Positions 43,132 through 53,583 of a stretch of 64,000 nucleotides of DNA are shown piece after piece. This stretch comes from Solibacillus palustris (GTDB taxonomy: Bacteria > Bacillota > Bacilli > Bacillales_A > Planococcaceae). The notes below the pieces were generated by a model. It saw only the letters and a program-made list of their open reading frames with translations. It was not told the origin of the DNA and did not search any database. The stretch's first letter is position 1. The number at the start of each line of letters is the position of its first letter. The stretch is from contig NZ_JAKZFC010000004.1 of the NCBI RefSeq assembly GCF_022549215.1, positions 186,001 through 250,000 of the forward strand, given 5' to 3'. Made by a program: the position numbers and the translations under genes.

Positions 43132-43254
43132 GTCGTGCGTAAATAGTGGGTTAGTTCTCGTCCCTTTTCTTCATAGCCTAATATGAATAAGCGCTCTAAT
43201 ATATTGGCTAACTCCTGAATTACGACTTTTTCAATGTCGATTCAAGTCCTTCAC
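43086..43254 (-). pseudogene. frameshifted small gene (~56 residues)
   Basis: Minus-strand AGGGGAC and GTG (43252-43254) start KDLNRH then TGA. The +1 frame continues DIEKVVIQELANILERLFIL, GYEEKGRELTHYLRTTYLRK to TAG at 43086. One inserted base separates a good start from a good coding frame. Between 43255 and 43498 I see only a short CACGTTAG-type repeat remnant near 43290. Confidence 0.5.
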
Positions 43255-43501
43255 AAAGTCCCCTATACTGAAGCACACTATTTGTCTTTACGGGCACGTT
43301 AGTTGTAGCCTTATTAATAAGTTTGATCTTTTATAATAAATTTTGATTAAAAACATCTTACCTCTATAGATTTTTAGCGGTGGGGTTTTTATTGGAAATT
43401 TATGATAATATCACTATAGAGATACTTGTAATGATCAACGTGGGCATACTTTATTAAATTTATCTCTTCCAAAATACAAGTATATAAAATCTTGGAGAGT
43501 G

Positions 43502-44017
43502 ATGGAGATGGGTGGGTTGAAAAACCTTGGAAGGGTCTTAGTTCTGACAGCTTTATGTGGACTTATTTGGTGGACCTATTCGGCAAAAGAACAAGTAAAC
43601 CAAATGGAAAGAGAAATAAGCAATCAATACTTTTATGCAAACTCATTACTGAGGAATACAGTTGATGAACTTTTAGAATGGAATTTCAGTCAACCCTTAA
43701 CCGATGCGGTTGAAGACAAAGATTATTTATACGAGCTTTTCGCTGAACTGGATAACACAACGAGCCTGATTTTTAGTGGGTATGTGGTGCATCACGAATG
43801 GAGAAGTCGAATGTATGATATCCTGAATTATATCCATCGTTATATAATGGATTCTTCCCTTTCAGAAGAAGATGTTGCTGATTTACATCAGGCACTGCGG
43901 GCAACTCTTTTTATCACTATGGATTTAAAAGATACTAACGACTATTATGAAGCTATGCATGATGAAAAACATGAAATGGTCAAACAAGTTAAAAGTCGCC
44001 TAAACGCACAATATTAA
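43502..44017 (+). CDS. membrane-anchored extracytoplasmic protein, function unknown
   Basis: About 172 residues. The start could be ATG 43502 or 43508 behind TTGGAG. One N-terminal helix (LGRVLVLTALCGLIWWTY) is followed by an all-helical acidic domain with LLEWNFSQPLTDAVEDKDYL and a basic C-terminus. No lipobox. Unrecognised family. Its downstream terminator module is duplicated at 33.4 kb. Confidence 0.65.
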   Translation: MEMGGLKNLGRVLVLTALCGLIWWTYSAKEQVNQMEREISNQYFYANSLLRNTVDELLEWNFSQPLTDAVEDKDYLYELFAELDNTTSLIFSGYVVHHEWRSRMYDILNYIHRYIMDSSLSEEDVADLHQALRATLFITMDLKDTNDYYEAMHDEKHEMVKQVKSRLNAQY

Positions 44018-44106
44018 TCCTATTCTCCATATTAAGATAACGGGGTGCTATAATTGAAAATTCACATCCCGAAATAATCAATTATTATGACCAAAATAAA
44101 GAAAGA

Positions 44107-44212
44107 ACCAACTGTTTTAATCAAACTTTGTTTCAAAACAGTTGGTTTCTTTCTGTATAAAATCAGCATTTGCAACTTACTTTATATCAAACTTTATCCA
44201 AAAAACTACATT
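44107..44212 (+). repeat. terminator module, second copy
   Basis: AACCAACTGTTTT / AAAACAGTTGGTT hairpin (13-bp arms), then CTTTCTGTATAAAATCAGC and CAACTTACTTTATATC, aligned with 33443-33540. Confidence 0.78.
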
Positions 44213-44271
44213 TTTGGCACAATATAGGTAGAAAATGACCCGGATTTTTTAGTGAATTTAAACCCAATGAA

Positions 44272-44312
44272 AAAGAATCCACTTTGACTAATGTTTTGTC
44301 AAAACGGATTCT
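44272..44312 (-). terminator. terminator of the sigma/anti-sigma operon
   Basis: AAGAATCC-TTTGAC / GTCAAA-GGATTCTT compound stem, about 40 bases beyond the stop at 44352 on the minus strand. Confidence 0.6.
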
Positions 44313-44351
44313 TGTGATTTATTTTAAGTTGAGCTGTCTTCCATCAATCAT

Positions 44352-45038
44352 TCAGTTTCCAATTTGTTTTTCATTCACATAAATTAAGTATTGTTGCGCT
44401 TCAGAGAATTCCTCTTGAAGCTCTGTAGGAATTACCCCGATCTCAGGAACACTTGATACTCCTGCTTTTGCCATAATTGATTCATAGGTCATAAGGGCTT
44501 GAATATATTTTTCAAATTCTTCAGCTGTTAAAACCTCTTGGCTTGATGGGAGTCCATTTAATTTATCAAAGTATGCTTGAATTTCGTACATAGCTACTTT
44601 AATTTTTTCTAATGATTCTGCAGGGACTTGAGAATAATCTATATTTCCATTGCTATCACCATATTCAAGTTTCGCACTTGTAAATACATTTAATAACTCT
44701 TTAAATTGCTTAAACTCTTCTTTACTTAGATCGCCTTTTGCTTGATTCAGTTTTGCGTCAAATAATAAGTAGCTCTCCATAGTTAAACTTGCCACATGTT
44801 TTTTGAGATTATCAAAAGAACCATATAAATCATCGGCCAATAACGCTTGATAAGCAAATACACCGGTTGGAACCATTAAACAAGCCGAAATTACCGCTAT
44901 AGCCAATCGTTTTTTAAAAAAACGATTCATTTTGCCTCCCATTTCAGATTTTGCTTTCGTAATGCCCCGCTTACTTCTTTCATGAATCTCCACAGGGATT
45001 TCGATGTTTGATAACTCTTCCTTAAGATGGTTATGCAT
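44352..45038 (-). CDS. DUF3600-type anti-sigma-like membrane protein
   Basis: 228 residues. The N-terminal ~35 residues are cytoplasmic (IPVEIHERSKRGITKAKSEM), with one membrane helix at about 46-66 (FFKKRLAIAVISACLMVPTG), then an extracytoplasmic helical domain starting YQALLADDLYGSFDNLKKHV. The pattern matches DUF3600 proteins encoded with ECF sigma factors, so it likely restrains the sigma factor at the membrane and senses envelope stress (inference from context). It overlaps the sigma gene by eight bases. Confidence 0.75.
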   Translation of the reverse strand: MHNHLKEELSNIEIPVEIHERSKRGITKAKSEMGGKMNRFFKKRLAIAVISACLMVPTGVFAYQALLADDLYGSFDNLKKHVASLTMESYLLFDAKLNQAKGDLSKEEFKQFKELLNVFTSAKLEYGDSNGNIDYSQVPAESLEKIKVAMYEIQAYFDKLNGLPSSQEVLTAEEFEKYIQALMTYESIMAKAGVSSVPEIGVIPTELQEEFSEAQQYLIYVNEKQIGN

Positions 45039-45555
45039 AGTTATCTACCTCCTTTAAATTTTGGCGAAGTTTATCTAAAGCGCGGTATAACACTGACTTT
45101 GCGGTTCCTAGTGGGATATCTAATATCTCTGAAATTTCCTTTAATGTACGATCATCGTAATATTTTAGTAAAATTACACTCTTCTCATCCTCTTTCAAAG
45201 TATCAATCAGCTTATGTAAAGACAATGTAAGTGCAACATCTTTATCTTCTGACCCTGTAAACACTTCAAAGTCTACATTTAGTGGGATGATCTTTTTATT
45301 TTTATTGATTAAGTTCAGTGCACAATTGATCGTAATTTTCATAAGCCATGTCTTGAAATATTCTGGGTTTTCCAATGTACGGATTTTCTTAAAAGACTGA
45401 TAGGCCACTTCTTGAACAAGATCTAATGCATCTTCTTTATTTTTTACATAAACATAGGCCATTCGATAAATATCTGCTTCGTACTGCTGGAAAAGCATTA
45501 AATAAGCTTTATCATTTCCTTTTTGTGCTTTCTTTACTAAACGTTCAAGTTTCAT
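45031..45555 (-). CDS. ECF-type RNA polymerase sigma factor
   Basis: 174 residues from ATG 45555 (SD AGGAGG; the longer frame to 45597 is upstream of the SD). Region 2 is FQQYEADIYRMAYVYVKNKEDALDLVQEV. Region 4 is DDRTLKEISEILDIPLGTAKSVLYRALDKLR. It resembles the SigV/SigM branch. Upstream on the minus strand is TGTCTAATAG, similar to ECF -10 elements, which may mean autoregulation (weak). Confidence 0.9.
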   Translation of the reverse strand: MKLERLVKKAQKGNDKAYLMLFQQYEADIYRMAYVYVKNKEDALDLVQEVAYQSFKKIRTLENPEYFKTWLMKITINCALNLINKNKKIIPLNVDFEVFTGSEDKDVALTLSLHKLIDTLKEDEKSVILLKYYDDRTLKEISEILDIPLGTAKSVLYRALDKLRQNLKEVDNYA

Positions 45556-45597
45556 CTTAATTCCTCCTTTCGTTTTGGTTGTACATCTATTAGACAA

Positions 45598-45835
45598 ACG
45601 GGAAGGTAATTTGGCTTAAATTTTTTTAAAAATTTTTATGTATTTCAATGTGTTAGGTTTAATAATGAATGTAGGCTTTGTAAAAATAACACATAATTGT
45701 ATTTAGTAGTAGAGAATAATCCCCATTTGATATATTGGTTCTGATGCGAAATAATGCTTTAAAAAGGTAAATTGATCACCCCTTACTTAATTGTATAAGA
45801 AAATTCTTTACTTGCGGAGAATTGGAGACAAAAGA
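45598..45835. other. intergenic, AT-rich
   Basis: Holds the presumed promoter of the sigma operon. I see no other feature before the parC terminator. Confidence 0.35.
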
Positions 45836-45877
45836 AAAGCAAACAATCGTTGATATATCAGTGATTGTTTGCTTTAT
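45836..45877. terminator. strong terminator downstream of parC
   Basis: AAAGCAAACAATC / GATTGTTTGCTTT perfect 13-bp arms. It sits about 75 bases beyond the parC stop and may also act on plus-strand transcription. Confidence 0.75.
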
Positions 45878-45951
45878 CAATTTTAGGACATAGCCACCTA
45901 ATGGCATAGCGACATCTTAAAAGTTCTTCAACTTTAATAATTTTCTATATG

Positions 45952-48381
45952 TTACTCCATTTTCTCCACAAATGCGCGGATAATGGCACCGTCACCATCA
46001 GTATCAATACGTAACGAGCCATTTGAATAACGGTCAGCACGCGTTAAATTCGTCACAGCAATGGATTCTTGTACACCTTTTTCTGTTTCGATTGTAATCG
46101 TATTTCTAAAGTTGACAACTAAAATCGTGTAAATGCGATGTGGATTAGTTTTTAACTCTTTTAAAATCACAACGCCGCGTTTCGCACGGTTACCTATTTC
46201 AATTTCACCAACAAGCATGCGTTTTACAGCACCGCGCTGGGTCACGATTATTAACTCTTGATCTTGTTCAGGGTTTAAAATAACTACACCAGCCAACTGT
46301 TCGCCTTCTTTAATAACCATCCCTTTCACACCGGCAGTTCTCACACCAGTAACAGGTAAATCATCCATCGGGAAGCGAATAGTATAGCTTGTATTCGTAG
46401 ATAATAATACTTCTTCATTTTCCTTCACAAGTTGGGCGAAAATCATCTCGTCATCGCCTTTTAGGTTCATCGTCTTAATTGGCTTCGAATAACGAGTTAC
46501 AACGTAATCTGCTAGCGCTGAACGCTTTATTTGACCATCTTTAGTTGCAGTAAATACATAAACATCTTTTTGTTCAAACGTTTCAATGCCTATGACTTCA
46601 ATGATTACTTCGTTTTGCTCGAGCGGCACAATACTTGAAATATGCTGGCCTAAATCTTTCCAACGAATATCCGGTAATTCATGCACCGGCTGATAAATAT
46701 AATTGCCTCGATTTGTAAATAGCAGTAAGTGATGCTGCGTATTGGAATGCGCTTCGTATAAGAGATAATCAGATTCCTTCATTGCAAAATCTTTACCATT
46801 TGACGCGTTATGTGAGCGCAGGCTTGTACGTTTGACATAGCCATCTTTTGTCACCGTTACAACAACTTCTTCACTTGGTACTAACACATCACGTGTAATT
46901 TTAATTTCTTCAATTTCTGCTTCAATTGTAGAAACACGTGGTAATGCAAAACGTTTTTTAATGTCGGCAAGCTCCGATTTAATAACACGAATCAATTTCT
47001 TCTCATCCTCTAAAATCGCAGTAAACTTCACAATTTGCTTGTTCAGTTCATCTTGCTCTTCCTGAAGTTGTGTAATATCGGTATTTGTTAAGCGGTACAG
47101 TTGTAAGCTCACAATTGCTTCAGCTTGCACCTCTGTAAAGCCAAATTTATCGATAATATTATTTTTGGCATCGCGTTTGTCTTTTGACGCACGAATGGTT
47201 TCAATGACTTGATCTAAAATCGATAATGCCTTCATTAGCCCTTCGACAATATGTAAACGGTCCTTGGCACGTTTTAAATCAAATGCTGTACGACGGCGCA
47301 CTATTTCCTTTTGGTGGTCGATATAGGCATCAAGCATCAACGGTAAAGTCATCATCATTGGACGACGATTATGGATCGCAATCATATTAAAGTTGTACGA
47401 TACTTGTAAGTCCGTTGATTTTAATAAGAAATGGAGAATTCCCTGTGCTTGTACGTCTTTTTTCAATTCAATAACAATACGTAGTCCTTCGCGGTCTGAT
47501 TCATCTCGAATTTCAGAAATGCCATCTAATCGGCGGTCACTAACACGTAACTCGTCCATTTTACGAATCATATTGGCTTTATTCACTTCAAACGGAATTT
47601 CGGTAATGACGATTTGCTCTTTATTGCCCTTTAACTGCTCAATTTCGGTACGAGAGCGCACAATAATTTTGCCTTTTCCTGTTTCGTAAGCTTTTTTAAT
47701 CCCGTCAATCCCCTGAATAATCCCACCTGTCGGGAAATCTGGCCCCTTAATAACCGTCATCAGCTCGTCAACCGTACAGTTTGTATTATCTAATCGCATT
47801 AGCACCGCATCAAGCGCTTCGTCTAAGTTATGTGGTGGAATATCCGTCGCATAACCAGCAGAAATCCCTGTTGCCCCGTTTACTAAAAGGTTTGGAAAAC
47901 GTGATGGTAATACAGTTGGCTCCATGTCCTGATCATCAAAGTTTGGCACAAAATCAACTGTATCCTTGTTTAAATCACGTAATAGCTCGCCTGCAATGGA
48001 TGATAACCGAGCTTCCGTATAACGCATCGCAGCTGGTGGGTCACCATCAACCGAACCGTTATTTCCGTGCATTTCGACTAACATATGACGCGTTTTCCAG
48101 TCCTGACTCATACGCACCATCGCTTCATATACCGATGAATCTCCGTGTGGATGGTAGTTACCGATAACGTTACCAACTGTTTTGGCTGATTTACGGAACG
48201 GCTTGTCATTCGTGTTGCCTTCGTTAAACATCGCAAATAATATGCGGCGTTGAACTGGCTTTAACCCGTCACGTGTATCTGGTAACGCACGGTCTTGGAT
48301 AATATATTTTGAATAGCGACCAAAACGGTCACCCATGACTTCTTCTAATGGTAAGTCTTGAAATTTTTCTACAGAGCTCAT
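45952..48381 (-). CDS. parC: DNA topoisomerase IV subunit A
   Basis: 809 residues. The active-site tyrosine is Tyr121 ([11 protein letters not shown]). The quinolone-determining region reads [12 protein letters not shown], with Ser82/Ser83 and Glu86, i.e. the unaltered, presumably sensitive form. Six C-terminal beta-propeller blades (for example [16 protein letters not shown]) bind DNA. ATG 48381 has GAGGAGGG upstream and overlaps the parE stop by four bases. With ParE it decatenates daughter chromosomes. The match to GrlA/ParC rather than GyrA rests on the parE-parC order and the tail motifs. Confidence 0.95.
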   Translation of the reverse strand: MSSVEKFQDLPLEEVMGDRFGRYSKYIIQDRALPDTRDGLKPVQRRILFAMFNEGNTNDKPFRKSAKTVGNVIGNYHPHGDSSVYEAMVRMSQDWKTRHMLVEMHGNNGSVDGDPPAAMRYTEARLSSIAGELLRDLNKDTVDFVPNFDDQDMEPTVLPSRFPNLLVNGATGISAGYATDIPPHNLDEALDAVLMRLDNTNCTVDELMTVIKGPDFPTGGIIQGIDGIKKAYETGKGKIIVRSRTEIEQLKGNKEQIVITEIPFEVNKANMIRKMDELRVSDRRLDGISEIRDESDREGLRIVIELKKDVQAQGILHFLLKSTDLQVSYNFNMIAIHNRRPMMMTLPLMLDAYIDHQKEIVRRRTAFDLKRAKDRLHIVEGLMKALSILDQVIETIRASKDKRDAKNNIIDKFGFTEVQAEAIVSLQLYRLTNTDITQLQEEQDELNKQIVKFTAILEDEKKLIRVIKSELADIKKRFALPRVSTIEAEIEEIKITRDVLVPSEEVVVTVTKDGYVKRTSLRSHNASNGKDFAMKESDYLLYEAHSNTQHHLLLFTNRGNYIYQPVHELPDIRWKDLGQHISSIVPLEQNEVIIEVIGIETFEQKDVYVFTATKDGQIKRSALADYVVTRYSKPIKTMNLKGDDEMIFAQLVKENEEVLLSTNTSYTIRFPMDDLPVTGVRTAGVKGMVIKEGEQLAGVVILNPEQDQELIIVTQRGAVKRMLVGEIEIGNRAKRGVVILKELKTNPHRIYTILVVNFRNTITIETEKGVQESIAVTNLTRADRYSNGSLRIDTDGDGAIIRAFVEKME

Positions 48382-50354
48382 TTGTCACTACCCTCCTCAT
48401 GCTGGATGAATTCATTTTCTAAAATGCTTGCATCCTCTTCCATGCCGAAGTTGACATTTGATTCAATCCATTTACGGCGCGGCTCTACCTTATCACCCAT
48501 TAACGTTGTCACACGGCGTTCTGCACGTGCTCCGTCTTCGATTTTTACACGAATTAACGTACGAGTTTCTGGATTCATCGTTGTGTCCCATAATTGGTCG
48601 GCGTTCATTTCACCAAGACCTTTATAGCGTTGGATGATATAGCCTTTACCGATTTTTTTAATCGCTGCATCTAGTTCATTTTCAGTCCAAGCATATACAA
48701 GTTCTTGCTTTTTACCAGAACCTTTTGACACTTTATATAGAGGTGGTAACGCGATATATACTTTACCGGCCTCGATTAATGGTCGCATGTAACGATAGAA
48801 GAATGTTAATAGTAACACCTGGATATGCGCACCATCCGTATCGGCATCGGTCATAATCACGACTTTGTCATATGCCGTATCCTCTACTGTAAAATCCGCT
48901 CCAACACCAGCACCGATTGTATGAATAATCGTCGAAATCTCTTCGTTTTTCATAATGTCTTGGAGCTTTGCTTTTTCCGTGTTAATAACTTTTCCGCGCA
49001 ATGGTAAAATCGCTTGGAACGTACGGTCACGCCCTTGCTTAGCCGAACCACCGGCAGAGTCACCCTCTACTAAATAGAGCTCGTTTTTCGCTGCATTTTT
49101 TGATTGTGCAGGCGTTAATTTTCCTGACAATAACGTGCTCGATTTTTTCTTTTTGCCGTTTCGTGCATCATCACGTGCTTTGCGCGCTGCTTCACGAACT
49201 TGTTGTGCACGTATTGCTTTACGAACAAGAGAAGATGATAATTCAGCGTTTTCTTCCAGTACATACATGAGCTTTTCCGAAACAACGGTATCTACCGCTG
49301 AACGCGCTTCTGAAGTACCTAGCTTACCCTTCGTTTGCCCTTCGAATTGTAATAAATGCTCTGGAATTCGAACGGAAATAATCGCAGTTAAGCCTTCGCG
49401 AATATCAGCGCCTTCTAAGTTTTTATCTTTTTCTTTTAGCAAGCCTATTTTTCGTGCATAATCGTTAAATACACGTGTCATAGCTGCTTTAGCACCTGTT
49501 TCATGGGTACCACCATCTCGCGTACGCACGTTATTTACGAATGACAAAATCGTTTCAGAATACCCATCGTTAAACTGGAACGCAAATTCAACCTCTATTT
49601 CTTGCAAATCACCCTCAACATATTTAACTGGATGCAATACATCTTTTTCTTCGTTTAAATACGTGACGAATGCTTCGATACCGCTTTCGTAATGGAAAAT
49701 CTCGTGCTTACCTTCACCGCGCTCATCAATAAGCTCAATTTTTAAGCCTTTTAATAAAAATGCAGACTCACGTAAACGCTCTGCTAATGTATCATAATTA
49801 TATTTCGTTACTGAAAAAATCGTTGGATCTGGTAAGAAATGCACTAATGTACCATTTTCTTTTGTTTTTCCGATAATATCTAACGAAGTAGCAGGCTTTC
49901 CACCGTTTTCGAAACGTTGTTTATATATTTGTCCATCACGATGAATCGTTACTTCTAAAAACGTAGACAGGGCATTTACGACCGATGAACCTACACCATG
50001 TAACCCGCCACTTGTTTTATAGCCTCCCTGACCAAATTTACCACCGGCATGCAGCACGGTGAAAATAATTTCAGGCGTCGGCTTACCCATTTTATGCATC
50101 CCCGTAGGCATACCGCGACCGTGATCACGTACACTAATACTATTATCTTCATGAATTTTCACGATGATATGATTCCCAAATCCAGCAAGTGCTTCATCCA
50201 CAGCATTATCTACAATTTCATAAACTAAGTGGTGAAGACCTCGGCTATCCGTGGAACCAATATACATCCCTGGTCGTTTTCGTACGGCTTCTAAACCTTC
50301 TAATACTTGAATGGCATCTTCATTATAAGAAACACCCGTTTGGTTTTTTACCAA
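48378..50354 (-). CDS. parE: DNA topoisomerase IV subunit B
   Basis: 658 residues from TTG 50354 (SD GGAGGGG; the longer frame to 50378 crosses that SD). GHKL ATPase motifs: [20 protein letters not shown] and [23 protein letters not shown] motifs: [23 protein letters not shown] and [10 protein letters not shown]. It works with ParC, whose start overlaps its stop. No unusual substitutions noticed. Confidence 0.95.
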   Translation of the reverse strand: MVKNQTGVSYNEDAIQVLEGLEAVRKRPGMYIGSTDSRGLHHLVYEIVDNAVDEALAGFGNHIIVKIHEDNSISVRDHGRGMPTGMHKMGKPTPEIIFTVLHAGGKFGQGGYKTSGGLHGVGSSVVNALSTFLEVTIHRDGQIYKQRFENGGKPATSLDIIGKTKENGTLVHFLPDPTIFSVTKYNYDTLAERLRESAFLLKGLKIELIDERGEGKHEIFHYESGIEAFVTYLNEEKDVLHPVKYVEGDLQEIEVEFAFQFNDGYSETILSFVNNVRTRDGGTHETGAKAAMTRVFNDYARKIGLLKEKDKNLEGADIREGLTAIISVRIPEHLLQFEGQTKGKLGTSEARSAVDTVVSEKLMYVLEENAELSSSLVRKAIRAQQVREAARKARDDARNGKKKKSSTLLSGKLTPAQSKNAAKNELYLVEGDSAGGSAKQGRDRTFQAILPLRGKVINTEKAKLQDIMKNEEISTIIHTIGAGVGADFTVEDTAYDKVVIMTDADTDGAHIQVLLLTFFYRYMRPLIEAGKVYIALPPLYKVSKGSGKKQELVYAWTENELDAAIKKIGKGYIIQRYKGLGEMNADQLWDTTMNPETRTLIRVKIEDGARAERRVTTLMGDKVEPRRKWIESNVNFGMEEDASILENEFIQHEEGSDK

Positions 50355-50401
50355 ATGTAATCCCCTCCAAAAATACAAACAAACGTTCTATTTCTATCTA
50401 A

Positions 50402-50777
50402 TCGTACCGCCAAAATCGCACTCTGTCAATGTTTGGAGCGGTTTTTTAGTCTTTGCAAAGACTAATTGTATCATCAAAAATGTCCCTTTAAAAGCATATC
50501 CTCTAATACTTTTTCTCTAAATGTAACTATTTTCCTGTAAATTTCGTTGGATTCGGTAAATTGACATAGATAAATAAAAAATGTTGTATTACTTTTCAAT
50601 ACGTTATATTATCAATTGCATATTTATTTTTTTCACTGAATGTTATAGCCATATACATATTATCACTCAATTCCATTTTTTATTTCTTCTTTTCTTCTAA
50701 TTGAAAACGGTGTAGAATATTCATTACATACTATTAGTACCAACTAATAATTCTGAATTTCGAAAGGAGCACAACTC
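50402..50777. other. divergent promoter region parE / plsY
   Basis: AT-rich, with no ORF. It should contain promoters for both directions, but I cannot pick boxes with confidence. Confidence 0.4.
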
Positions 50778-51380
50778 TTGTTTAACGCTTTTATTATTAT
50801 TTGTGCTTATTTAATCGGTTCGATTCCATCGGCTTTATGGATCGGCAAAATTTTTTACAAAACAGACATTCGCCAGCAAGGCAGTGGTAACTTAGGAACG
50901 ACAAATACATTTCGCGTATTAGGTAAGAAACCTGGTATTGCTGTCATGCTGATTGATATTTTAAAAGGGACAGCTGCTGTTCTATTGCCACTATTACCAT
51001 TATTCGCAGATAGCACGGTGCATCCTCTTACTTTAGGGATTATTGCAGTAGCGGGCCATATGTTCCCTATTTTCGCAAAGTTCCGTGGCGGTAAAGCAGT
51101 CGCAACAAGTGCAGGTGTTATTTTGGGCTATAACTTACCTTTATTTTTAGTGTTATTAGCTGTATTTTTAATCTCATTAAAAACAACAAAAATGGTAAGC
51201 TTAACTTCAATGATTACCGCAACGGCTGCGATGATTTATGTTACTATTTTCTGGATTGTAACGGGAAACTTTGCCTTATTTATTTTAATCTCATTTTTGG
51301 CTAGCTTTATTTTCTACCGCCATCGTGAGAACATTAAACGAATCAAAAATGGTACTGAACCAAAAATTAAAGGCTTTTAA
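50778..51380 (+). CDS. plsY: acyl-phosphate:glycerol-3-phosphate acyltransferase
   Basis: 200 residues, start TTG 50778 (SD AAAGGAG eight to nine bases upstream). An integral membrane enzyme with the three PlsY loop motifs: [15 protein letters not shown] (about 35-49), [20 protein letters not shown] (about 94-113) and TKMVSLTSM. It makes lysophosphatidate from acyl-phosphate and glycerol-3-phosphate, the first acylation of phospholipid synthesis. Divergent from parE, an order common in Bacillales. Confidence 0.95.
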   Translation: MFNAFIIICAYLIGSIPSALWIGKIFYKTDIRQQGSGNLGTTNTFRVLGKKPGIAVMLIDILKGTAAVLLPLLPLFADSTVHPLTLGIIAVAGHMFPIFAKFRGGKAVATSAGVILGYNLPLFLVLLAVFLISLKTTKMVSLTSMITATAAMIYVTIFWIVTGNFALFILISFLASFIFYRHRENIKRIKNGTEPKIKGF

Positions 51381-51382
51381 AT

Positions 51383-51433
51383 AGCGTGCTGGAAGTGTAA
51401 AAACTTTCAGCATGCTTTTTTTATCGTTATAAT
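51383..51433 (+). promoter_or_regulatory. terminator fused to a -10 element
   Basis: AGCGTGCTGGAAGT / ACTTTCAGCATGCT hairpin, TTTTTTT, then ATCGT and TATAAT (51428-51433) before the HesB-like gene. It ends plsY and may start the next transcript within about 50 bases. Third case of this layout in the window. Confidence 0.6.
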
Positions 51434-51482
51434 GAATGTGCACTGGAAGTTTTACGCCAAAAAGAATTTTGAGGTGAATCAT

Positions 51483-51773
51483 ATGGAAATTAAACTATCA
51501 AAAGAAGCAATCGGTTGGTTCAAGCAAGAAATGGAAGCAGAATCTGGAGATTATATTCGCTTTTATGCACGATACGGAGGCTCTTCTCCATTTCACGAGG
51601 GGTTTTCACTTGGGATGAATCGCGAACAACCACATGAAATTGCTGTTGAAACAGTGGTAGACAGCATTCATTTTTATATTGAAAAGGCAGATGAATGGTT
51701 TTTCAATGAGCATCATTTAATTGTAAATGTTGATACGAATACCGATGAACTAAGTTATACCTATGAAAAATAG
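51483..51773 (+). CDS. HesB/YneR-like iron-sulfur-domain protein
   Basis: 96 residues from ATG 51483 (SD GAGGTGA); the frame upstream to 51432 is not translated sensibly. The pattern SKEAIGWFKQEM, FYARYGGSSPFHEGFSLGM and ADEWFFNEHHLIV matches the HesB/YneR family of the Fe-S biogenesis fold. However, the three conserved cysteines of A-type carriers are missing, so it probably does not carry a cluster. Confidence 0.8.
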   Translation: MEIKLSKEAIGWFKQEMEAESGDYIRFYARYGGSSPFHEGFSLGMNREQPHEIAVETVVDSIHFYIEKADEWFFNEHHLIVNVDTNTDELSYTYEK

Positions 51774-51866
51774 TTTAAATTTTTTAAATATATTGTAATC
51801 CCTGTTTTGGCATTTTGACTCGTTATAATAAACAAGTCGAATTTTATGAACAATGAGGGATTACAA

Positions 51867-52499
51867 TTGAATGTAAAACAGGGTTTTTATTGGCGCTGCG
51901 TATTTTTTATTACCGGCATTATTATTTTATCACTTGGCATCGCATTAACAATTAAGGGGCAAATTCTAGGTGTTGGCTCTTGGGACGTGCTTCACATTGG
52001 CTTACAGAAGAACTTAGGCTTAACCGTAGGAACATGGTCGATTATTATAGGTCTAACCATTTTAGCGATTGATGCAATTTTCACTAAACGATTACCGAAA
52101 ATCGGAACATATTTAGATATGTTTTTAGCTGGGATTTTTGTCGATATCTTTTTGTACACACTACCTGATCTACATAATCTATTTGAACAAACATTGGCAT
52201 TTGTCATTGGCATTGTTCTATTAGGCTTTGGTTGTGGGATGTATATGGTCGCAAATTTAGGGATTGGCCCACGTGACACATTGATGTTACTACTTGTCCG
52301 TCGCTTCGGCTGGACTGTTAACCGTGCGCGGACAACGATGGAAGTTTCAGTTGCAGTTATTGGTTTTTTATTAGGTGGTCCTGTTGGTGTAGGTACCGTC
52401 TTTATGGCATTTGGTTTAGGGCCTGTTGTTCAATGGGCATTACGATTAAATGAAAAACTATTTTTCCGTGCTTCTGGTATGGAAAGTGCTGTTTTATAA
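51867..52499 (+). CDS. YczE/YitT-like membrane protein
   Basis: 210 residues from TTG 51867, seven bases after GAGGGA; ATG 51846 lies upstream of that SD. Five to six membrane helices. The family pattern LGIALTIKGQILGVGSWDVLHIGL at the N-terminus and GCGMYMVANLGIGPRDTLML later form an internal repeat. Role unknown in this family (some members affect lipopeptide production or export). Terminator at 52568. Confidence 0.82.
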   Translation: MNVKQGFYWRCVFFITGIIILSLGIALTIKGQILGVGSWDVLHIGLQKNLGLTVGTWSIIIGLTILAIDAIFTKRLPKIGTYLDMFLAGIFVDIFLYTLPDLHNLFEQTLAFVIGIVLLGFGCGMYMVANLGIGPRDTLMLLLVRRFGWTVNRARTTMEVSVAVIGFLLGGPVGVGTVFMAFGLGPVVQWALRLNEKLFFRASGMESAVL

Positions 52500-52567
52500 T
52501 AAATTTAGGGATTGTAACTTGATGTGTAAGTGATTCCTTAAAATTAGCGCTAATATATTTTTTAACT

Positions 52568-52615
52568 GGCTAGCTTGAATGCAGTGTATCACTAAATTCA
52601 TGCTAGCCTTTTTCT
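52568..52615 (+). terminator. intrinsic terminator
   Basis: GGCTAGC / GCTAGCC with inner GAAT / ATTC pairing and TTTTTCT tail. Confidence 0.75.
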
Positions 52616-52719
52616 ATTCGCTTAACGGTTACCATCATTTGCATAAATAACAAGAAAATTCAAAAAATACTTTTCGTTTCAATCAAAAAGGTGCATAGTT
52701 ATATTGGAGGTGTATTCAT

Positions 52720-53490
52720 ATGATACATATCGAAAACATAGAACTTTACCGTAATGAAAAGCGTATATTACATCAATTGAATTGGCATGTCGAAAAAAAT
52801 CAGCATTGGGCAATTTTAGGCTTAAATGGCTCTGGCAAAACGACTTTATTAAAGGTCATTAATGGCTATATCTGGCCAAACGAAGGCAAAGTACAAGTAT
52901 TAGGCGAAACCTATGGCGAGTCATATATTCCGAAGCTACGTCGTCGAATTGGTTGGGTAAGCAATGCAATGATTGATAATTTAAACTGGCAGGATAATGC
53001 CATTGAAATTGTTTTAAGCGGCAAATTTGGCGCATTACGCTTATTTGAGGAAGTTAGTGAAGCGGAAATTGAAGAAGCAGTGCGGATTATGAAGCATTTT
53101 AACTGTGATCACTTGGCGAATAAAACATTCGAATATTTATCACAAGGTGAACGTCAACGGGTTCAGATTTCACGCGCAATCATGTCCGATCCTGAAATCC
53201 TAATTTTAGATGAACCTTGTGGTGGCTTAGATATCATTGAGCGAGAAAATTTACTACAAACAATCGAACAAATTGCAGGTCGTGACAACTGCACAACGTT
53301 GATCTATGTAACACATCATGTAGAAGAAATATTGCCCTGCTTTAATCATGTTTTATTGATGAAAGATGGTAAAGATGTCGCTGCTGGTACGCGTGAACAA
53401 ATTTTAACCACGCCAGTATTAAGCGACTTTTTCGGTCGCGAAGTAAGCCTACAAATCGAACGTGACCGCGCTTGGGTTGCGGTGAAATAA
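52720..53490 (+). CDS. ABC transporter ATPase, YlmA-like
   Basis: 256 residues, ATG behind TTGGAGG. Walker A GLNGSGKTT (about 34-42), signature YLSQGERQR, Walker B ILILDEPCGGLD, H-loop YVTHH. The length and the CGGLD variant match YlmA/ModF-like stand-alone ATPases. No permease or binding protein gene is next to it, so its partner is elsewhere or it is a soluble ATPase. Confidence 0.85.
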   Translation: MIHIENIELYRNEKRILHQLNWHVEKNQHWAILGLNGSGKTTLLKVINGYIWPNEGKVQVLGETYGESYIPKLRRRIGWVSNAMIDNLNWQDNAIEIVLSGKFGALRLFEEVSEAEIEEAVRIMKHFNCDHLANKTFEYLSQGERQRVQISRAIMSDPEILILDEPCGGLDIIERENLLQTIEQIAGRDNCTTLIYVTHHVEEILPCFNHVLLMKDGKDVAAGTREQILTTPVLSDFFGREVSLQIERDRAWVAVK

Positions 53491-53583
53491 GCGAATAATT
53501 AAAAACGTACTCAAACGAATTGAATGAGTATGTACCCATCTTGCGTCCATTTCAATTCGTCTGAGCTGCGAATTAGATATATC

